The notes: a model not told the origin generated them from the letters alone. 64,000 bases of DNA from Allolobophora icterica (GCA_963556255.1 OY744616.1:32198416-32262415), one strand, 5' to 3'; counted from the first letter of the stretch, positions 34,971-46,110 are shown. Numbers and translations: made by a program.

Positions 34971-35064
34971 GTTGAACAACTACGCCCAGTCAGACGGTCT
35001 CCTCTACTGCAAGACGGATTATCAGAAACAGATTTTGGCCAAAAATTCGCAGATTTCCATGTGA
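34971..35064 (+). CDS. LIM-domain protein, terminal exon
   Basis: Acceptor TTGCTCTAG precedes the exon. Its first G completes the AA left by the previous exon (Lys). It then encodes LNNYAQSDGLLYCKTDYQKQ and a short tail ending in TGA at 35062-35064. YCKTD gives the last two zinc ligands (Cys and Asp). The protein ends only about 10 residues after the LIM domain, unlike EPLIN-type proteins that continue. A GTGAAA at 35061 could be an alternative donor, so this may not be the true end. The 4.2-kb intron between the exons is filled by a hAT-like element, a LINE and SINEs. Confidence 0.75.
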
Positions 35065-36060
35065 AACGCCGTGTTGACATAGCACTCCGCGAGCATATCA
35101 GAAGATATTGCAAGGACCTTGAATGTAAGCGTGTTGCAAGGAGTGGAGTGCCAACTCTTTGGCAGCGTAAGATGATTCTGTTAACATCATCATCGTCGTC
35201 GTCGTCATCGTCTACTTTGTATACTAGTCTTTTTGGAACAGCTATTTTGAGTAGACCGATAAACCAAGACTCGAAGTCTGTGTTCATATAAACCAGAACG
35301 ACTCATCGATTGATATTCTGCATAATTTATGAACTCGATGCAATAATCCGTGTTTCATCTGTTTTATGGTTGTTGTCTTTCATTAATTATGTATTTAGTG
35401 ACAACATCCACGTTCTACAAGAATTTTTAAAAATGCAATTTGTAGGAGAAAGGGTGAAATTATATGTACATGTAATATATATGTAATATGTATATATATA
35501 TCTATAAATTCTGTAGGCAAGTATTAGGTCCAAGTGTAAGACAGATATATTGGCCCCCGCCCCCATCGACTATTCTGTTTCAGCATTGGAATGAGCCGTG
35601 TAAAGAGCTAGTATACGAATTAGGAGTGACGGAAGTGAATTCAAATCGAAGTAGGTCCAGCATGGTGTAGGAATAAATATTTATAACCAAGGGCCTACTA
35701 CGTGTATTGAGACTTCTGAAAAGCAGCTATAAAAATATACATGTAGTGCTATCAAAATATTCAGACGGCATGATCAGCTATTATACTGTTGTGGGATCGA
35801 TGGTTCTATTTTGCTGCGTGTTACATTCCTAGAAACCTAGACTCGTCTGAAGATGGTCTATGACCACAAAATAACGAGGCAAAAAGTTACTCTTCCATAG
35901 CATGTATCCAGATCAGGTATAGGCATACAATTGGAAACCCAACTGACTGCGTATGTGGATGATAAGCTCAGATGCACCCTGTGAGCCGTGCCGCCCGACG
36001 CAGCTGGTGATTGGCTCTGAGAAATTCTGAAGATTCGTATTCTTTGGAATTCAATGTCGC
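35065..36060. other. LIM gene 3' flank; no further gene
   Basis: Possible 3' UTR. Contains a short (TCA/TCG)n patch near 35187 and an AT-rich patch near 35460. No clear AATAAA directly after the stop. Confidence 0.4.
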
Positions 36061-36083
36061 CCATTCATTCATTCATTCATTCG
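36061..36083. repeat. (ATTC)n microsatellite
   Basis: Five to six copies. Confidence 0.9.
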
Positions 36084-36499
36084 AGGGAAAACAAAGTGCA
36101 TTGTGTATATGTATCCTGTTGATGTAAAAGCAGTTGACAGTTTAGTGGTAGGACGATTAACTGGGCTGAGTCACATCCTCGGCGCGTCGATTGCTTTCGG
36201 CGTTTAGTTAATAACCTTGCGAGCACCCAGAATTGTTGCAGAAGTTTTCGGATGTGAGTAGACAGTGGGTGCATTGTCTGGCAGCGTCATCTGATGCGGG
36301 TTGATGAAAGGGCGTTAACACTGATGGAGCCCGATACAGAAAGAGAACACTACGCCCTAAACAGCGGAACGGGCGATGCTGCTGCTGCTGTTGATATGAT
36401 GGTGATGATAATGACTATGATTCTGACTCATCTATGGCCTTCATTTTATGGCAGTCATCGGTTTCTGACACCAGCGGAAAAAATGTGATGTGTTAATTG

Positions 36500-36700
36500 G
36501 TGCGGATGATTCAGATGGTTAGAGTGCTCGCCTTGTAATGAGGAGAGCATGGGTTCGAGTCTCCTCTGAGACGGTCATTACTGTTCTGATTAATTAGTAA
36601 CTTATATCGCGCCGGTATGTAATGCACAAGGCATCAACCGATGGCACATCAAAATCAAGCCATAATCTGATGAATATCCAGAATGTCAGTCTGTTAGACA
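36500..36700 (+). mobile_element. Composite tRNA-derived SINE with LINE-like tail
   Basis: TCAGATGGTTAGAGTGCTCG and GGGTTCGAGTCTC give A- and B-box regions. TATATCGCGCCGGTATGTAA then TGCACAAGGCATCA follows, a phrase also seen near 8465, 36845 and 51405 and resembling LINE 3' ends. Not a functional tRNA gene: the acceptor stem does not pair. Confidence 0.6.
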
Positions 36701-37344
36701 CTGTCGGAGGAAGTCGTTCACTCGCAATTGCTACGCTCCGTCGATTGATGCTTGGTCATTAGATAGTGGCGCTTAATGAATGCGTGGTGGTGATGATGAT
36801 GATGATGATGATGATGTGACTAATCATTTCTCTAGCGCCATTATATAATGCACTAGACATCAGTCTATAGCACAACTGTGTGCAGCGAATGAGTAAAAAG
36901 TTTTCAGTTGGGTCCAGTGACCGGGGGATCCTGGGGTCTGTGCCCCTTGGGGCCACCATCATGATTCTTAGGGGATTCGGGTAGATCGTATGTAGATCGG
37001 ATGAGGTGTTTAGGTGTAACCTCTAACCCTCTGAGGGAAGCTGCGGCGCTATCCAGACACACACTGAGCTAAACGTTAGAGCTCACATACAAATCCAACA
37101 TCTCCCTATGCTGTTTTAAGACACGACATTCTTTGGGGTTCAAATACTGAGATAAATATTCAGCTTATCTTAAGTAGCGGCCGGTTAGATCTGTTGCAAT
37201 GTAATAGCGCCTCTATATATAAAATTAGCTGGATAAGACCTATAGCCTACAATGTCATGTACATGCATGCTGAGTTATTGTGCGTTGTACGGCGTCTGCA
37301 CATTTGTCAAGACCAGTAGGCCTTATAAAGAGGGGTGGTGCTTA

Positions 37345-37632
37345 ATGGGTGCTCGATAGTGTAGTGGTTAGCGTGCTGGACTGTCAATCCAGAGGTTGAG
37401 GGTTCATTTCCCGCCAGGGCAGAAATTTGGTTCGAGATGTCTGCTCCACCTGCGCCCCCTAGCCTCCAACTCAGCTATAATGAGTACACTGACCGTACAC
37501 TGTCGGTGGGAAGATGACAGGGAGAGGGCTGGTCACCCGACCTCATATGCCGAGGCTAAGAAAATGAAGTCGCTAACACTTCATACTCATGGCTGCCTCA
37601 GGGCTAGCTTAAGGGACTGCTCTTCTCCGTCT
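37345..37632 (+). mobile_element. SINE family A, copy 3 (best preserved)
   Basis: TAGTGTAGTGGTTAGCGTGC (A box) and GGGTTCATTTCCCGC (B box), then the family body with CATATGCCGAGGCTAAGAAA and CAGGGCTAGCTTAAGG. Confidence 0.88.
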
Positions 37633-37644
37633 AACATCAGACTG

Positions 37645-38495
37645 CATGGGTTTTGGTTGTTGGTCCTGCGTGTTCGTTTTGTTGCCAGTGTCTCCAGAGG
37701 ACGTTTCATCTTCCTGTGTGGATGACATGTTTCGTCACCAGTTGTCGATTCACTTTCTTTTCTTTTCGTTAGTTATTTCACTGGTTTTGTTGCCTTTTAA
37801 AGCCGATGTCTTCTTGTTGGTAAAAATGAGTGATGCGTGTAATAGCTTAGGAAATAAAGTTAAAACTTAAAATGGCTAAATTTTACATTTCCTTAGATAA
37901 CATGTAACAGTAGATGTTGCTTCACGGTTCTTTTGTCCAATTAGCAGAAGCGAGTGTTGTCTTTGCCGATAGAGATTAGAGACCATGTTTTCAGGTCATA
38001 ACATCTCCGAGGTTTTATGGTGGGCCGTGGTTGAGTAATCTAGAGTATGGAGCATCGAGCATCGAGCCGGGCAGGTGGTGCACAGACTCAAGTTGGCTTC
38101 ATTGAGTTGCACGCAATGCCACGCATACTTCTTGATATTTAATTGAGAAATGAGAAACTATTGATGAGACCCGCAGGGATGTCGATGGAGAGGAGGAGAA
38201 GGAGATGAGGAAGATCTAGAGGAAGAACAAGAGGAGGAGAAGGACAGAGACAGACAGACAGACAGAGAGGGAGAGAGGGAGGGAGGTTGGGGGTAGGAAT
38301 AGATAACAGTTAACAACGCTGATGACATTGAGGAAGTGGGTGATAATGTCGATGTATTGGCGATCAGAACGATGTCTATTTAAGGCGTAATTAACGATTA
38401 TAGGGGCCTACGTTGCATGTTTGATTAGTACATTGTTTGAGGACGAATGGTAATAGTGAAAGTGTTGCTAGTGATGTTGACGATTATGGCGACGG
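37645..38495. other. No recognisable gene
   Basis: Contains a purine-rich patch with CAGA/GAGG repeats (about 38190-38290). Confidence 0.5.
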
Positions 38496-38499
38496 CGGG

Positions 38500-38632
38500 C
38501 ACTGGCGTAAACTTGTTCAAAATATTGGGGGGGGGCATTTGGTTATTCATTTTACACTTGTTGCAATGGGTATACAGTCCATCTCAATTATTGGGGGCAG
38601 TGCCCCGGCTCCCCCCGGAGTCTACGCCTATG
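38500..38632. mobile_element. Short TIR element (MITE-like)
   Basis: The left end CACTGGCGTAAACTTG is roughly mirrored at the right by CATAGGCGTAGACTCC. Flanks ACGGCGGG and GCGACGGG match at 6 of 8 positions. Similar TGGCGTAG ends occur at 45263 and 52943. Confidence 0.55.
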
Positions 38633-38709
38633 GCGACGGGTGTGACGGTAGTGATGATGACCGTGGTGGCAACATGATGATTGAGATAATTTGGGCGCGT
38701 GCGGGATGG

Positions 38710-39850
38710 TCAGACAACAAGTGCTCGTTTGACGCAGCTGTCAATCACGAGGTCCGGATGACGTAGCATGTCGTCATCATCATCGTCGTCGTCATCATCG
38801 TCCTCATGTTTGCGAGCTTCTGCTCTGCCTCTATCGTCCGTTCGCAGCCTCCTTTGTTCTTCCATATCCTCCTCTGTGAATGTTTCTTCCTCTTCTCTCG
38901 GTTCCTTTCCATCTACCACCTGTTCCGGCTGCTTCGCTTCGTTGCCCGTCTCTAGAGTTCGTCTGCGTCTACCGCTTACGAAGAGACACTGGCTGTAGGA
39001 GTAGTGCTCTTCTGCAGATAGTTCTTCGTCTAGGCCAGAAAGGTCCTCGCAACGTTGATCAAGATGGTCTTTACCACCAGTACGAAGAAGATCCTTACCA
39101 GCTGGACCAAGAGTATTTTTACCACGTCGATTAAGAAGGACTTTATCACGTTTATCGGGAAGGTCTTTGCCACCTGGACCAAGAAAGTCTTTACCATCCT
39201 GGCCAGGGTCTCTGTCGAAAGTACAGAAGACTGCTCCTTCCGGACCAATGTCTTTTCTGCCCGAACCAAAGCCTTTGCCACCTGGATGCTCGACTTTACC
39301 ACTTGGATGCTGGACTTTACCACTTGGATGCTGGACTTTACCACTTGGATGCTGGACTTTACCACTTGGATGCTCGACTTTACCAGACAGATCAAGGGAA
39401 GCCGTTTTCATAATTGTGCTGGACAGAAATGAATCCTCTATGTCATTCACTACAACTGCCTTTCGCGGACCAAGCGCAACTCTAAGTTTGCCCGCATCCA
39501 GAGGGGCGCAGCTAAGGGCAACCGGCCTGACAGAAGAGCTGTTGTCAATGGCAACAGCTGCTGCTACATGGGCTGTTCCAACTTCCTCGTCACGGCCCGT
39601 TGACCAGTGTTGTATCCTGGACAGAGGATTCGCACAAAAGGACTTGACTGGGCGATGACCGCACTGGTCAGTCGACAGATGGTGATGGTGATGATGACCA
39701 GTGGCCGAGTGTCCACAGGTGACGTACCGAGCGACCGGGTTCACTGTCGATCGAAGGGCTGATGATGCCGCAGATGTCAAAGACACGTTGCTAACGGCAA
39801 CGCATCTCGTCGCCTTGCCCTGCTGCTGCCTCCGAGGTAGTCGATTGCGT
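38710..39850 (-). CDS. EVA-1-like membrane protein, terminal exon (cytoplasmic tail)
   Basis: Acceptor CTGGTTTCAG precedes 39850. Its first base completes the AG carried by the transmembrane exon (Arg), giving a basic juxtamembrane RRNRLPRRQQQ, as expected for a stop-transfer segment. The tail is about 380 residues. A Ser/Thr-rich start and a His run come first, then five HPSGKVQ repeats (21-bp units, about 39290-39385). Many GGKDL-type units, an acidic Glu/Arg stretch, an Asp run and the C-terminus ALVV follow, ending at TGA. ALVV could bind class II PDZ domains. The tail has no known domain, so assignment rests on splice phase and order rather than on homology. Confidence 0.55.
39290..39385. 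repeat. 21-bp coding minisatellite in the tail exon
   Basis: About five copies of GGATGCTGGACTTTACCACTT, each encoding HPSGKVQ (minus strand), with Q/E variation. Confidence 0.9.
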
Positions 39851-39974
39851 CTGAAACCAGAATCCCAACCACAAGAAGCTACAGGACGAATGAACAAGAT
39901 CCCAAAGGGCAGCACTTCAAACGGGAGATAAGTTACATCTTGCGGCTTCCAGGGCCGATGACGTAGACCTTACC

Positions 39975-40054
39975 TTATCCAGAAGTTGGTCTGACCGAGG
40001 GTTTAGCATCGACCTAGTCAGGACAACGGTGGCTGGAGGCGTGCGTAGGTCAAG

Positions 40055-40147
<93 letters not shown>

Positions 40148-40166
40148 GTCGTCGTCGTCGTCATCG

Positions 40167-40198
<32 letters not shown>

Positions 40199-40282
40199 TT
40201 CTTCTTCTTCTTCTTCATCATCATCGTCGTCGTCGTCGTCGTCATCATCAAGCGTATAATTATTATTATGCTTGTAATACAA
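39975..40282 (-). other. Poly-Asp open frame ending at a donor-like site
   Basis: A minus-strand frame runs through the TCA array as poly-Asp and then reads LTRSMLNPRSDQLLDK up to CTGGATAAG|GTAAGG, a near-consensus donor. It lies in the intron between the transmembrane and tail exons. It could be an unused or alternative exon; most likely it is only microsatellite sequence. Confidence 0.2.
40053..40252. repeat. (TCA)n/(TCG)n/(TCT)n microsatellite
   Basis: About 66 triplets with short TCG and TCT blocks. Confidence 0.97.
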
Positions 40283-40369
40283 ACGATGTCGTTATATTTA
40301 TTTAACAGTCGCGAAGCTGAAACAATGCAAAATTTGGTACCCCTAACTTTCTAGACCAAAGTTAACCCC

Positions 40370-40770
40370 TGGAATAAAGGCCTATTGTTACGTCATTTCA
40401 ATTATGAGACACGTCTTTTGTTAGTAAGTTCAAATTTTAAGAATAAATGTCCTTTTTGCGTCACTTTAATTATGAAACACGTCTGAAACAACAGTTTTAA
40501 TTTTTTTTTAGACCAAAGGCCAATTGTTACGTCACTTCAATTATGAAAAAGTGCATTGTCATTATCTGGGACTAACATTGCAATGTTAGTCCCAGGTCAG
40601 TATAGGGCCTACGTTTACATTTAGAAAATAAAGGCCTTTGTTACGTCACTTCAATTATGAAACAGTCTGTTGTTATCAGGTTTAAATCTAGAGAATAAAC
40701 GCCTATTGTTACGTCACTTCAATTATGATTGACACACGTACGTCTCTTCAATAATGAAACACGTCTATTG
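40370..40770. repeat. ~70-bp tandem repeat carrying CRE-like sites
   Basis: Five units share TTACGTCACTTCAATTATGA. TTACGTCA lies at 40388, 40527, 40641 and 40709; TTGCGTCA at 40456. Spacings are 68, 71, 114 and 68 bp. Most units also carry AAACACGTCT. Confidence 0.88.
40566..40595. repeat. Perfect 30-bp palindrome
   Basis: CTGGGACTAACATTG followed directly by its exact reverse complement, inside the one long unit of the CRE-like tandem repeat. Confidence 0.95.
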
Positions 40771-40774
40771 TTAG

Positions 40775-40955
40775 TGAGGAGGAGGAGGACGAGAAGGAGC
40801 AGGAGGAGAACGAGGACGAGGAGCAGGACGAGGAGCAGGAGGATTACGAGGAGGAGCAGGAGGAGGACGAGGAACATGAGAAGGACGAGGAGGCGGAGCA
40901 GGAGGAGGACGAGGAGCAGGAGGAGGAGGAGAAGAAGGAGGAGAGGAAGCTTTGT
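40775..40955. repeat. GGA/GAGCA purine tract
   Basis: About 180 bp of GAGGAGCAGGA-type triplets; Arg-rich and Leu-rich frames are artefacts. Confidence 0.9.
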
Positions 40956-41086
40956 CTCACGCATACGTAAAGAAGAGGAAGAAGAGCTGTTGACTAAAGC
41001 GTCTGACTATACGAGTGCAATTCATCATCGAAGTGTCCGAGCGATGCCTAACATGCCTCTGTCACATCACTGTCATACTTACTTAC

Positions 41087-41174
41087 CTGCGCATCAGAAG
41101 GAAACAGACGGCCAAGATCGAGATGTAAACAACGACGACGAAGGAGACGGCGATCGTCACCAACACAGAGAAGC
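41087..41174 (-). CDS. EVA-1-like membrane protein, transmembrane exon
   Basis: Acceptor ATGATTGCAG and donor GTAAGT frame an 88-bp exon. In the only continuous frame it encodes FSVLVTIAVSFVVVVYISIL then AVCFLLMR, about 27 hydrophobic residues followed by Arg, a clear single-pass helix. It enters in phase 1 and leaves in phase 2, which fits the stalk exon at 43820-43888 and the tail exon at 38710-39850. An ATG overlapping the acceptor (41183) could instead make this a first exon. The positive-inside rule puts the tail in the cytoplasm. Confidence 0.6.
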
Positions 41175-41394
41175 CTGCAATCATTTTATATATTATGAGA
41201 AAATATTAATGCGTTTATTTAACCTGCTCCTGGTTTATTTTTCTGATCCAAAGGATTTCGACCTGGCTTTACCAGTGGAGGAGGAGTTTTGATTGATTGC
41301 CAGTATGGACTACTCGAAGTTGCCGTTGAATGATGTCTTGGATATTATGATAACTGAACTATAGAAGGCATTAGATTACGTTATATACGAGTGT

Positions 41395-41512
41395 GTGGGA
41401 GAGAGAGAGAGCGAGAGAGAAGTGAGAGAGAGAGAGAGAGCGAGAGAGATAAGTGAGAGAGAGAGAGCGAGCGAGAGAGAAGTGAGAGAGAGAACGAGAA
41501 TAAGAGAGAAGT

Positions 41513-41580
<68 letters not shown>

Positions 41581-41698
41581 GAGAGCGAGAGAGCGAGAGA
41601 GAGAAGTGAGAGAAGTGAGAGAGAGAAGTGAGAGAGAGAGTGAGAAGTGAGAGAGAGGGGGTGAGAGAGAGAAGAGAGAGAGGAGGGGGTCATGAGAA

Positions 41699-41781
<83 letters not shown>
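41395..41781. repeat. (GA)n and (CAGA)n microsatellites
   Basis: GA-rich tract with GAAGTGAGA variants to about 41712, then (CAGA)n at 41716-41781. Confidence 0.95.
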
Positions 41782-41782
<1 letters not shown>

Positions 41783-41784
41783 TG

Positions 41785-42778
41785 GGCCTAAGCCTATATA
41801 AATACGCTGGGGCAAAATGGAAATTTTCCTGCTTACTCAACAACTCGCACTGTCTGGTTGTAATTTTCAATCATATCCGTGTTTAGCAGACTCGTTCTGC
41901 TGGACTTATATAGCACCTTTTCGTTTAAAGACCTTTCTTAAGGAACAGTTTCCTTTTGGTTAGTTCGACACTAGTGTGCGCTGCCAGCAGACATGAGACG
42001 AAATTTAAAGAGGATAAAATGTCATAGACATAATAAACTGCGATGTCTGATGCCTTGACCGTGGGGATGACTCGTATACACGACCGTGGACCAGCCTGTA
42101 ATTCTGATTTACTGGACATAGATTTAAAAGATAAGTCCATCGGTTGCTGACGCTGGTTATGTCCCGTCTGGATGCTTGCTCGCCCCTGCAGCATGCCCCA
42201 ACCACGGACCGTGCCCCAGCCATGCGTGTCAGCTAGACCGTGTACCCAGAAGATCAATCTGCTTACTGGGTGTATTCTACCAAGGACGGTGCCCTGTGTA
42301 TAAAAACATCAATCGACAATGACTGTTTCATTAACTCTGCCACTGTCCGTTACTCTGTTAGTGCCAGTCCAAAGCCATGGGTAAAAGAGGAGGACGATGT
42401 TAATCATCTGTGTTATGGTACAGCGTCGTTAAACAGAATACACTATCATGCAGTTCTTTCATTCCTATCTATAGTATTCTATCTTTCACTGAGGTGGAAC
42501 AGTGTCACGATTTATCACTGCGAGCCGAGTTCGAGTCAGGGTTCGTAATGTAAAATCGGAATGTATAGAACGAATGTGGAGTTGTGTGTGTTGTAACATC
42601 GGAAGCCACCAATCCACCATCCTCTTTGACAGAGTGCTTCCTCAAACACGATGCAGAATTCTTTAATAAGCGCATATAAAATTCATATGTTATTATGTAT
42701 TAACAGTCCAAGCCTCGCTGTGCCATCTCGTCCGAGAGTATGTATATGATAAACATGCAAATAGACCTCTGTGTTCTC
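41785..42778. other. Intronic; no recognisable gene
   Basis: Contains a LINE-tail-like TATATAGCACC near 41910. A 110-codon minus-strand frame (41925-42257) has no family signature. Confidence 0.45.
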
Positions 42779-42976
42779 GGGGCCACGGTAGCCGATTGGT
42801 TCGCTCAGATTGTAACGCGGAAAGTATACGGCTATCCGACGTCAGTGCGTAGGGACCTTGAGCAAGTCCATCAGGCACCAATTGATCAGCGCCATCGATG
42901 TTCTTTCGTATGGTCGTGTGCACTTTGGAAGGAAAGAAATATCAAATACAGTTATACAACTGTATTGTATTGAAAG
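42779..42976 (+). mobile_element. SINE family B, copy 3
   Basis: GGCCACGGTAGCCGATTGGT, TAGGGACCTTGAGCAAGTCC, GTATGGTCGTGTGCACTTTG, then a TGTATTGTATTG tail. Opposite orientation to the 9286 and 21630 copies. Confidence 0.8.
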
Positions 42977-43254
42977 GAAAACGGCTGCTGTAGGCTACCG
43001 TTTATAGTGGTTTATACTTGAGAGTATGTGTACACATACAGTAATCAGCCCACTGACTATTCTGGCTCATTATTTGCTAAGACTCTTTATCATGCGTGCT
43101 AATCTGCTAAAACGCGTCTAATATTGCACTTGTTGACTTCATTTTATTTTAGGTTAGACAATGAAGGCCTATGCATAATTTATATAGACCTATGTATAAC
43201 CTATAGGGCGTATCCTTATCTTATACACAACGACTCAATCCAGGTCATTTGACT

Positions 43255-43465
43255 GCATATAAATATAATTATGTTCCTCGCTTTGGAACCGACTTCCTGC
43301 TTCTGTTCGCACCACCATTCTCTCCGGTAGCGTTGCTTCTTCCTTTTCTCACCTTAAATCCTACTTTTTCTCTCGGGGTCTCGCGCACTGGGAGCGCCTC
43401 TGAATGGTCTATACTGCGGGAGGCGCTTTATAAATGCCCATATACAATACAATACAATACAATAC
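43255..43465 (+). mobile_element. CR1/L2-like LINE 3' end
   Basis: Encodes LWNRLPASVRTTI and HLKSYFFSRGLAHWERL then a stop, the extreme C-terminus of CR1/L2-type ORF2. GGAGGCGCTTTATAAATGCC and an (AATAC)n tail follow. Confidence 0.8.
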
Positions 43466-43819
43466 AACAACTAGAAACCATGCAATGTGAAAAACAGTAT
43501 AATAAAAAAAATACATCGGTGATATATACACTGTATATATCTTTTATACATACATTTGCCATGCATATACGATTTCATGTGCATATTATTATTACCGATA
43601 TTAATATAATAATTTTTTCCTAAGCCAGTCGAAAAGGTTTATTCTTCAGACCGAAATGAAGACTGAGCAGAACGAGGAGATGCGTGCAGAAAGTTCTAAC
43701 AGGTTGGGTCCATGACCCCATGGGCAGCTGAAAACGCTCGTCACGAAGAACAGTTTTAGTTTTGGTATTGTATTGTATATAATGTTGCATATAATTATAC
43801 AATACAAAGGTTGTCTTAC

Positions 43820-43888
43820 CGAAAGGAGTGAGGAACGGCAATGGATTTTCAGTCTTAGAACTCGCACCGGAAGCTGCGTTCGGAAGAT
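43820..43888 (-). CDS. EVA-1-like membrane protein, putative stalk exon
   Basis: Acceptor CCGTATTCTTTCAG and donor GTAAGA bound a 69-bp exon encoding LPNAASGASSKTENPLPFLT and PFG. It is phase 1 at both ends, so it joins in frame to the lectin exon upstream and the transmembrane exon downstream. A Ser/Pro-rich stretch is a reasonable stalk between a lectin module and a membrane. The open frame extends upstream to an ATG at 43970 with a strongly hydrophobic start (IVSAVIVKIGVIISCLISF), so the same segment could instead be a first exon with a signal peptide. Confidence 0.4.
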
Positions 43889-44179
43889 CTGAAAGAATAC
43901 GGAAGCTGATTAAACATGAAATAATGACGCCAATTTTGACGATGACAGCAGACACTATAGACAGTCGCATAATTAAGGTATTGCACTGATTAGAAACAAG
44001 AGTGCTTTGTTATTGAAATATGATAACGATATTTAGTCAACCCATATTATAGAAACGATGCACGCCAAAAGAAAAACTAAATACAACCAAATTAAAAAGT
44101 TCAAGAATCAATAATTATGATCACAATGTCCACAGTCCAGACTTCAAGCATTTGCGCATTACCATGGCTGTCTGATCAG

Positions 44180-44480
44180 TGATCTCTCTCTGTCTCTCTC
44201 TGTCTCTCTCTTTCTCTCTCTCTCTCTTTCTGCTCTCTGTTTGTTCCTGTCTGTATCTGTATCAGTGTATCTGCCTTTCTGTGCCTATGTTTCTATCTCT
44301 GTCTTTCTCCCGTCTATCTCCGTGTCTCTGTATATATTTCTGTATGACTCTGTCTATAGAGACAGGCAGATTTACACAGACACACACACAGACATGTCCA
44401 TGTGTCTGTGAGCAAATCTGCCCGTCTCTGTTCCGTCTGTCTTTGTGTCTGTCTCTGGCTCTGTATCTGCATAGGTCTGT
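44180..44480. repeat. (CT)n/CTGT-rich tract with a hairpin
   Basis: Degenerate TCTCTCTGTC repeats. Within it, GACAGGCAGATTT near 44360 and AAATCTGCCCGTC near 44416 form an imperfect hairpin around ACACAGACACAC. Confidence 0.8.
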
Positions 44481-45262
44481 CTCTCACTAAATTTCTTAGC
44501 GATCAAGACTCCGAGTTATAAGCCTGATATATAAAGCTTTTGATACCAATAGCAATACCACAGAGCAAAAATCAACATGATTTGAAAATACCAAGAGATG
44601 AAGGAAATTCCTACAATGCCAATGACAATAGCAATACAAATGATCAATGCCAAATGGCAATAACAACACCAATACCAACACCAAAAACAGTAGCAATGCC
44701 AAAGTCAAAAAGCAATAAAACAGTAGCCGAGATTGTTGTATGAAGGCACACACACACACATGAAATGACGAGGCGAAGTGATCGCAACATTATTAAACGT
44801 CCTTTACACGGAAACGGAATTTTCCTCATATCGAGCTTAAGTCGCGCGCGCGAAAAGCCCCCTAGCGACGGAGTGCGGTATTACTCTCACTGTCTCCATG
44901 GTGATCTCCATCTTTTCGTCCAATTGTCTCTGGTCCGGATGCTGGCCTCGTCGCGCTAATCATTCTTACATGTATATTGAGAGACTTCTTCCTTATCCAG
45001 GAATAATGGCATGCGAGGGATGTAGGCTAACAAGGATACAGCTAGCAGATGCGTTCGTTCAACCTGTTGTTAATGTATAGTGGATCGGATGATGGGTGGC
45101 TTTTGAGTAGCGCTATGACAATGAGGTAGGCATCGAGAGAATTATGACCTCACAACAGAATCATCAACATTTCTTAACTAACTTCCTTTACAAACAGAGA
45201 CAAATAAAAGAAATATCTAAAGGCTAGGACGTATAGTGAAAATGTTTAATATAGGCCAATGT

Positions 45263-45617
45263 CAGTGGCGTAGTTATAAGATATTTTGTGCCCGTACCGG
45301 GGACGAACTATGAAATTGGCCCTCCTCTGTTTTATACATTTTACATATTCCAAATACATCGCCATTTGTAGTGCCATTAGTGCTCAATGGAGTGCCAAAA
45401 TCATACCTCATTACTGGTTTGTAAGTAATGACGATATAACTGGATTTTTGGGGCGCCAAAAAATTAAATATTACAAATTTATTGGGATAAATTAGTTAAA
45501 ATTGCATCAACAGTAAGAGTAAAATTTAAATTATAAATTTAAACCCTGATCATGACGCCCCTTCCTTTGGTGCCCGGGGATACATATGGCCCCCTGCTCC
45601 CCATAGCTACGCCTCTG
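45263..45617. mobile_element. hAT-type MITE, 355 bp
   Basis: CAGTGGCGTAGTTAT at the left is mirrored by CAGAGGCGTAGCTAT. The 8-bp flanks GCCAATGT (45255-45262) and GCCAAGGT (45618-45625) match at 7 of 8. Confidence 0.8.
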
Positions 45618-45920
45618 GCCAAGGTATGTTACAATCATAGAGTTGAATTAAAAGCACAATGAAAGCACAATGATTATGCACATATTTGTGACCTTTTCTA
45701 CATATTATATGCGGCGTGCAAAGGCAAAACGGGTGAATATGGATTTAAAGGCGCTGCATAAAGAGTTTGTATACCTAAACAAACCTCGATCATTAGACAA
45801 AACCATGGCAGGATGTATTAATAGGAACAATTGCCCCTGCAGCAAAGCAAACACGGATCCGTGGCACAGTAACCTATATACAGTAGTTGCTACAGACTGC
45901 AGAGAAAGAGGCAGGCAGGC

Positions 45921-45960
45921 AGACATGCAAGCAGGCAGACAGACAGACAGACAGACAGAA
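45921..45960. repeat. (CAGG/CAGA)n microsatellite
   Basis: Short imperfect array. Confidence 0.8.
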
Positions 45961-45961
45961 A

Positions 45962-46110
45962 CAACCCAGCAAACACACCCGTACGGGTCCCTTGCGGGAT
46001 TCATCCGGTTTGACGGTAGGGATTCTCGCGGTTTTTGTCACCGGTTTACACACGGGACCCTTGCGGTCCACCCCGTGTCAGTGGCGCCTCCTACCGGTAT
46101 TCGTATTTCT
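45962..46110. repeat. Palindrome-rich CCCGTACGGG element
   Basis: CCCAGCAAACACACCCGTAC, then GGGTCCCTTGCGGG and later ACACGGGACCCTTGCGG. Related in style, in inverse orientation, to 51130-51297. Confidence 0.55.

Noticed and set aside
36500..36580. tRNA gene
   Set aside because: A- and B-box regions are present but the acceptor stem does not pair and SINE/LINE-like sequence follows.
41925..42257. 110-codon minus-strand frame as an exon of the lectin gene
   Set aside because: No domain, no matching splice phases, and overlapping frames of similar length.
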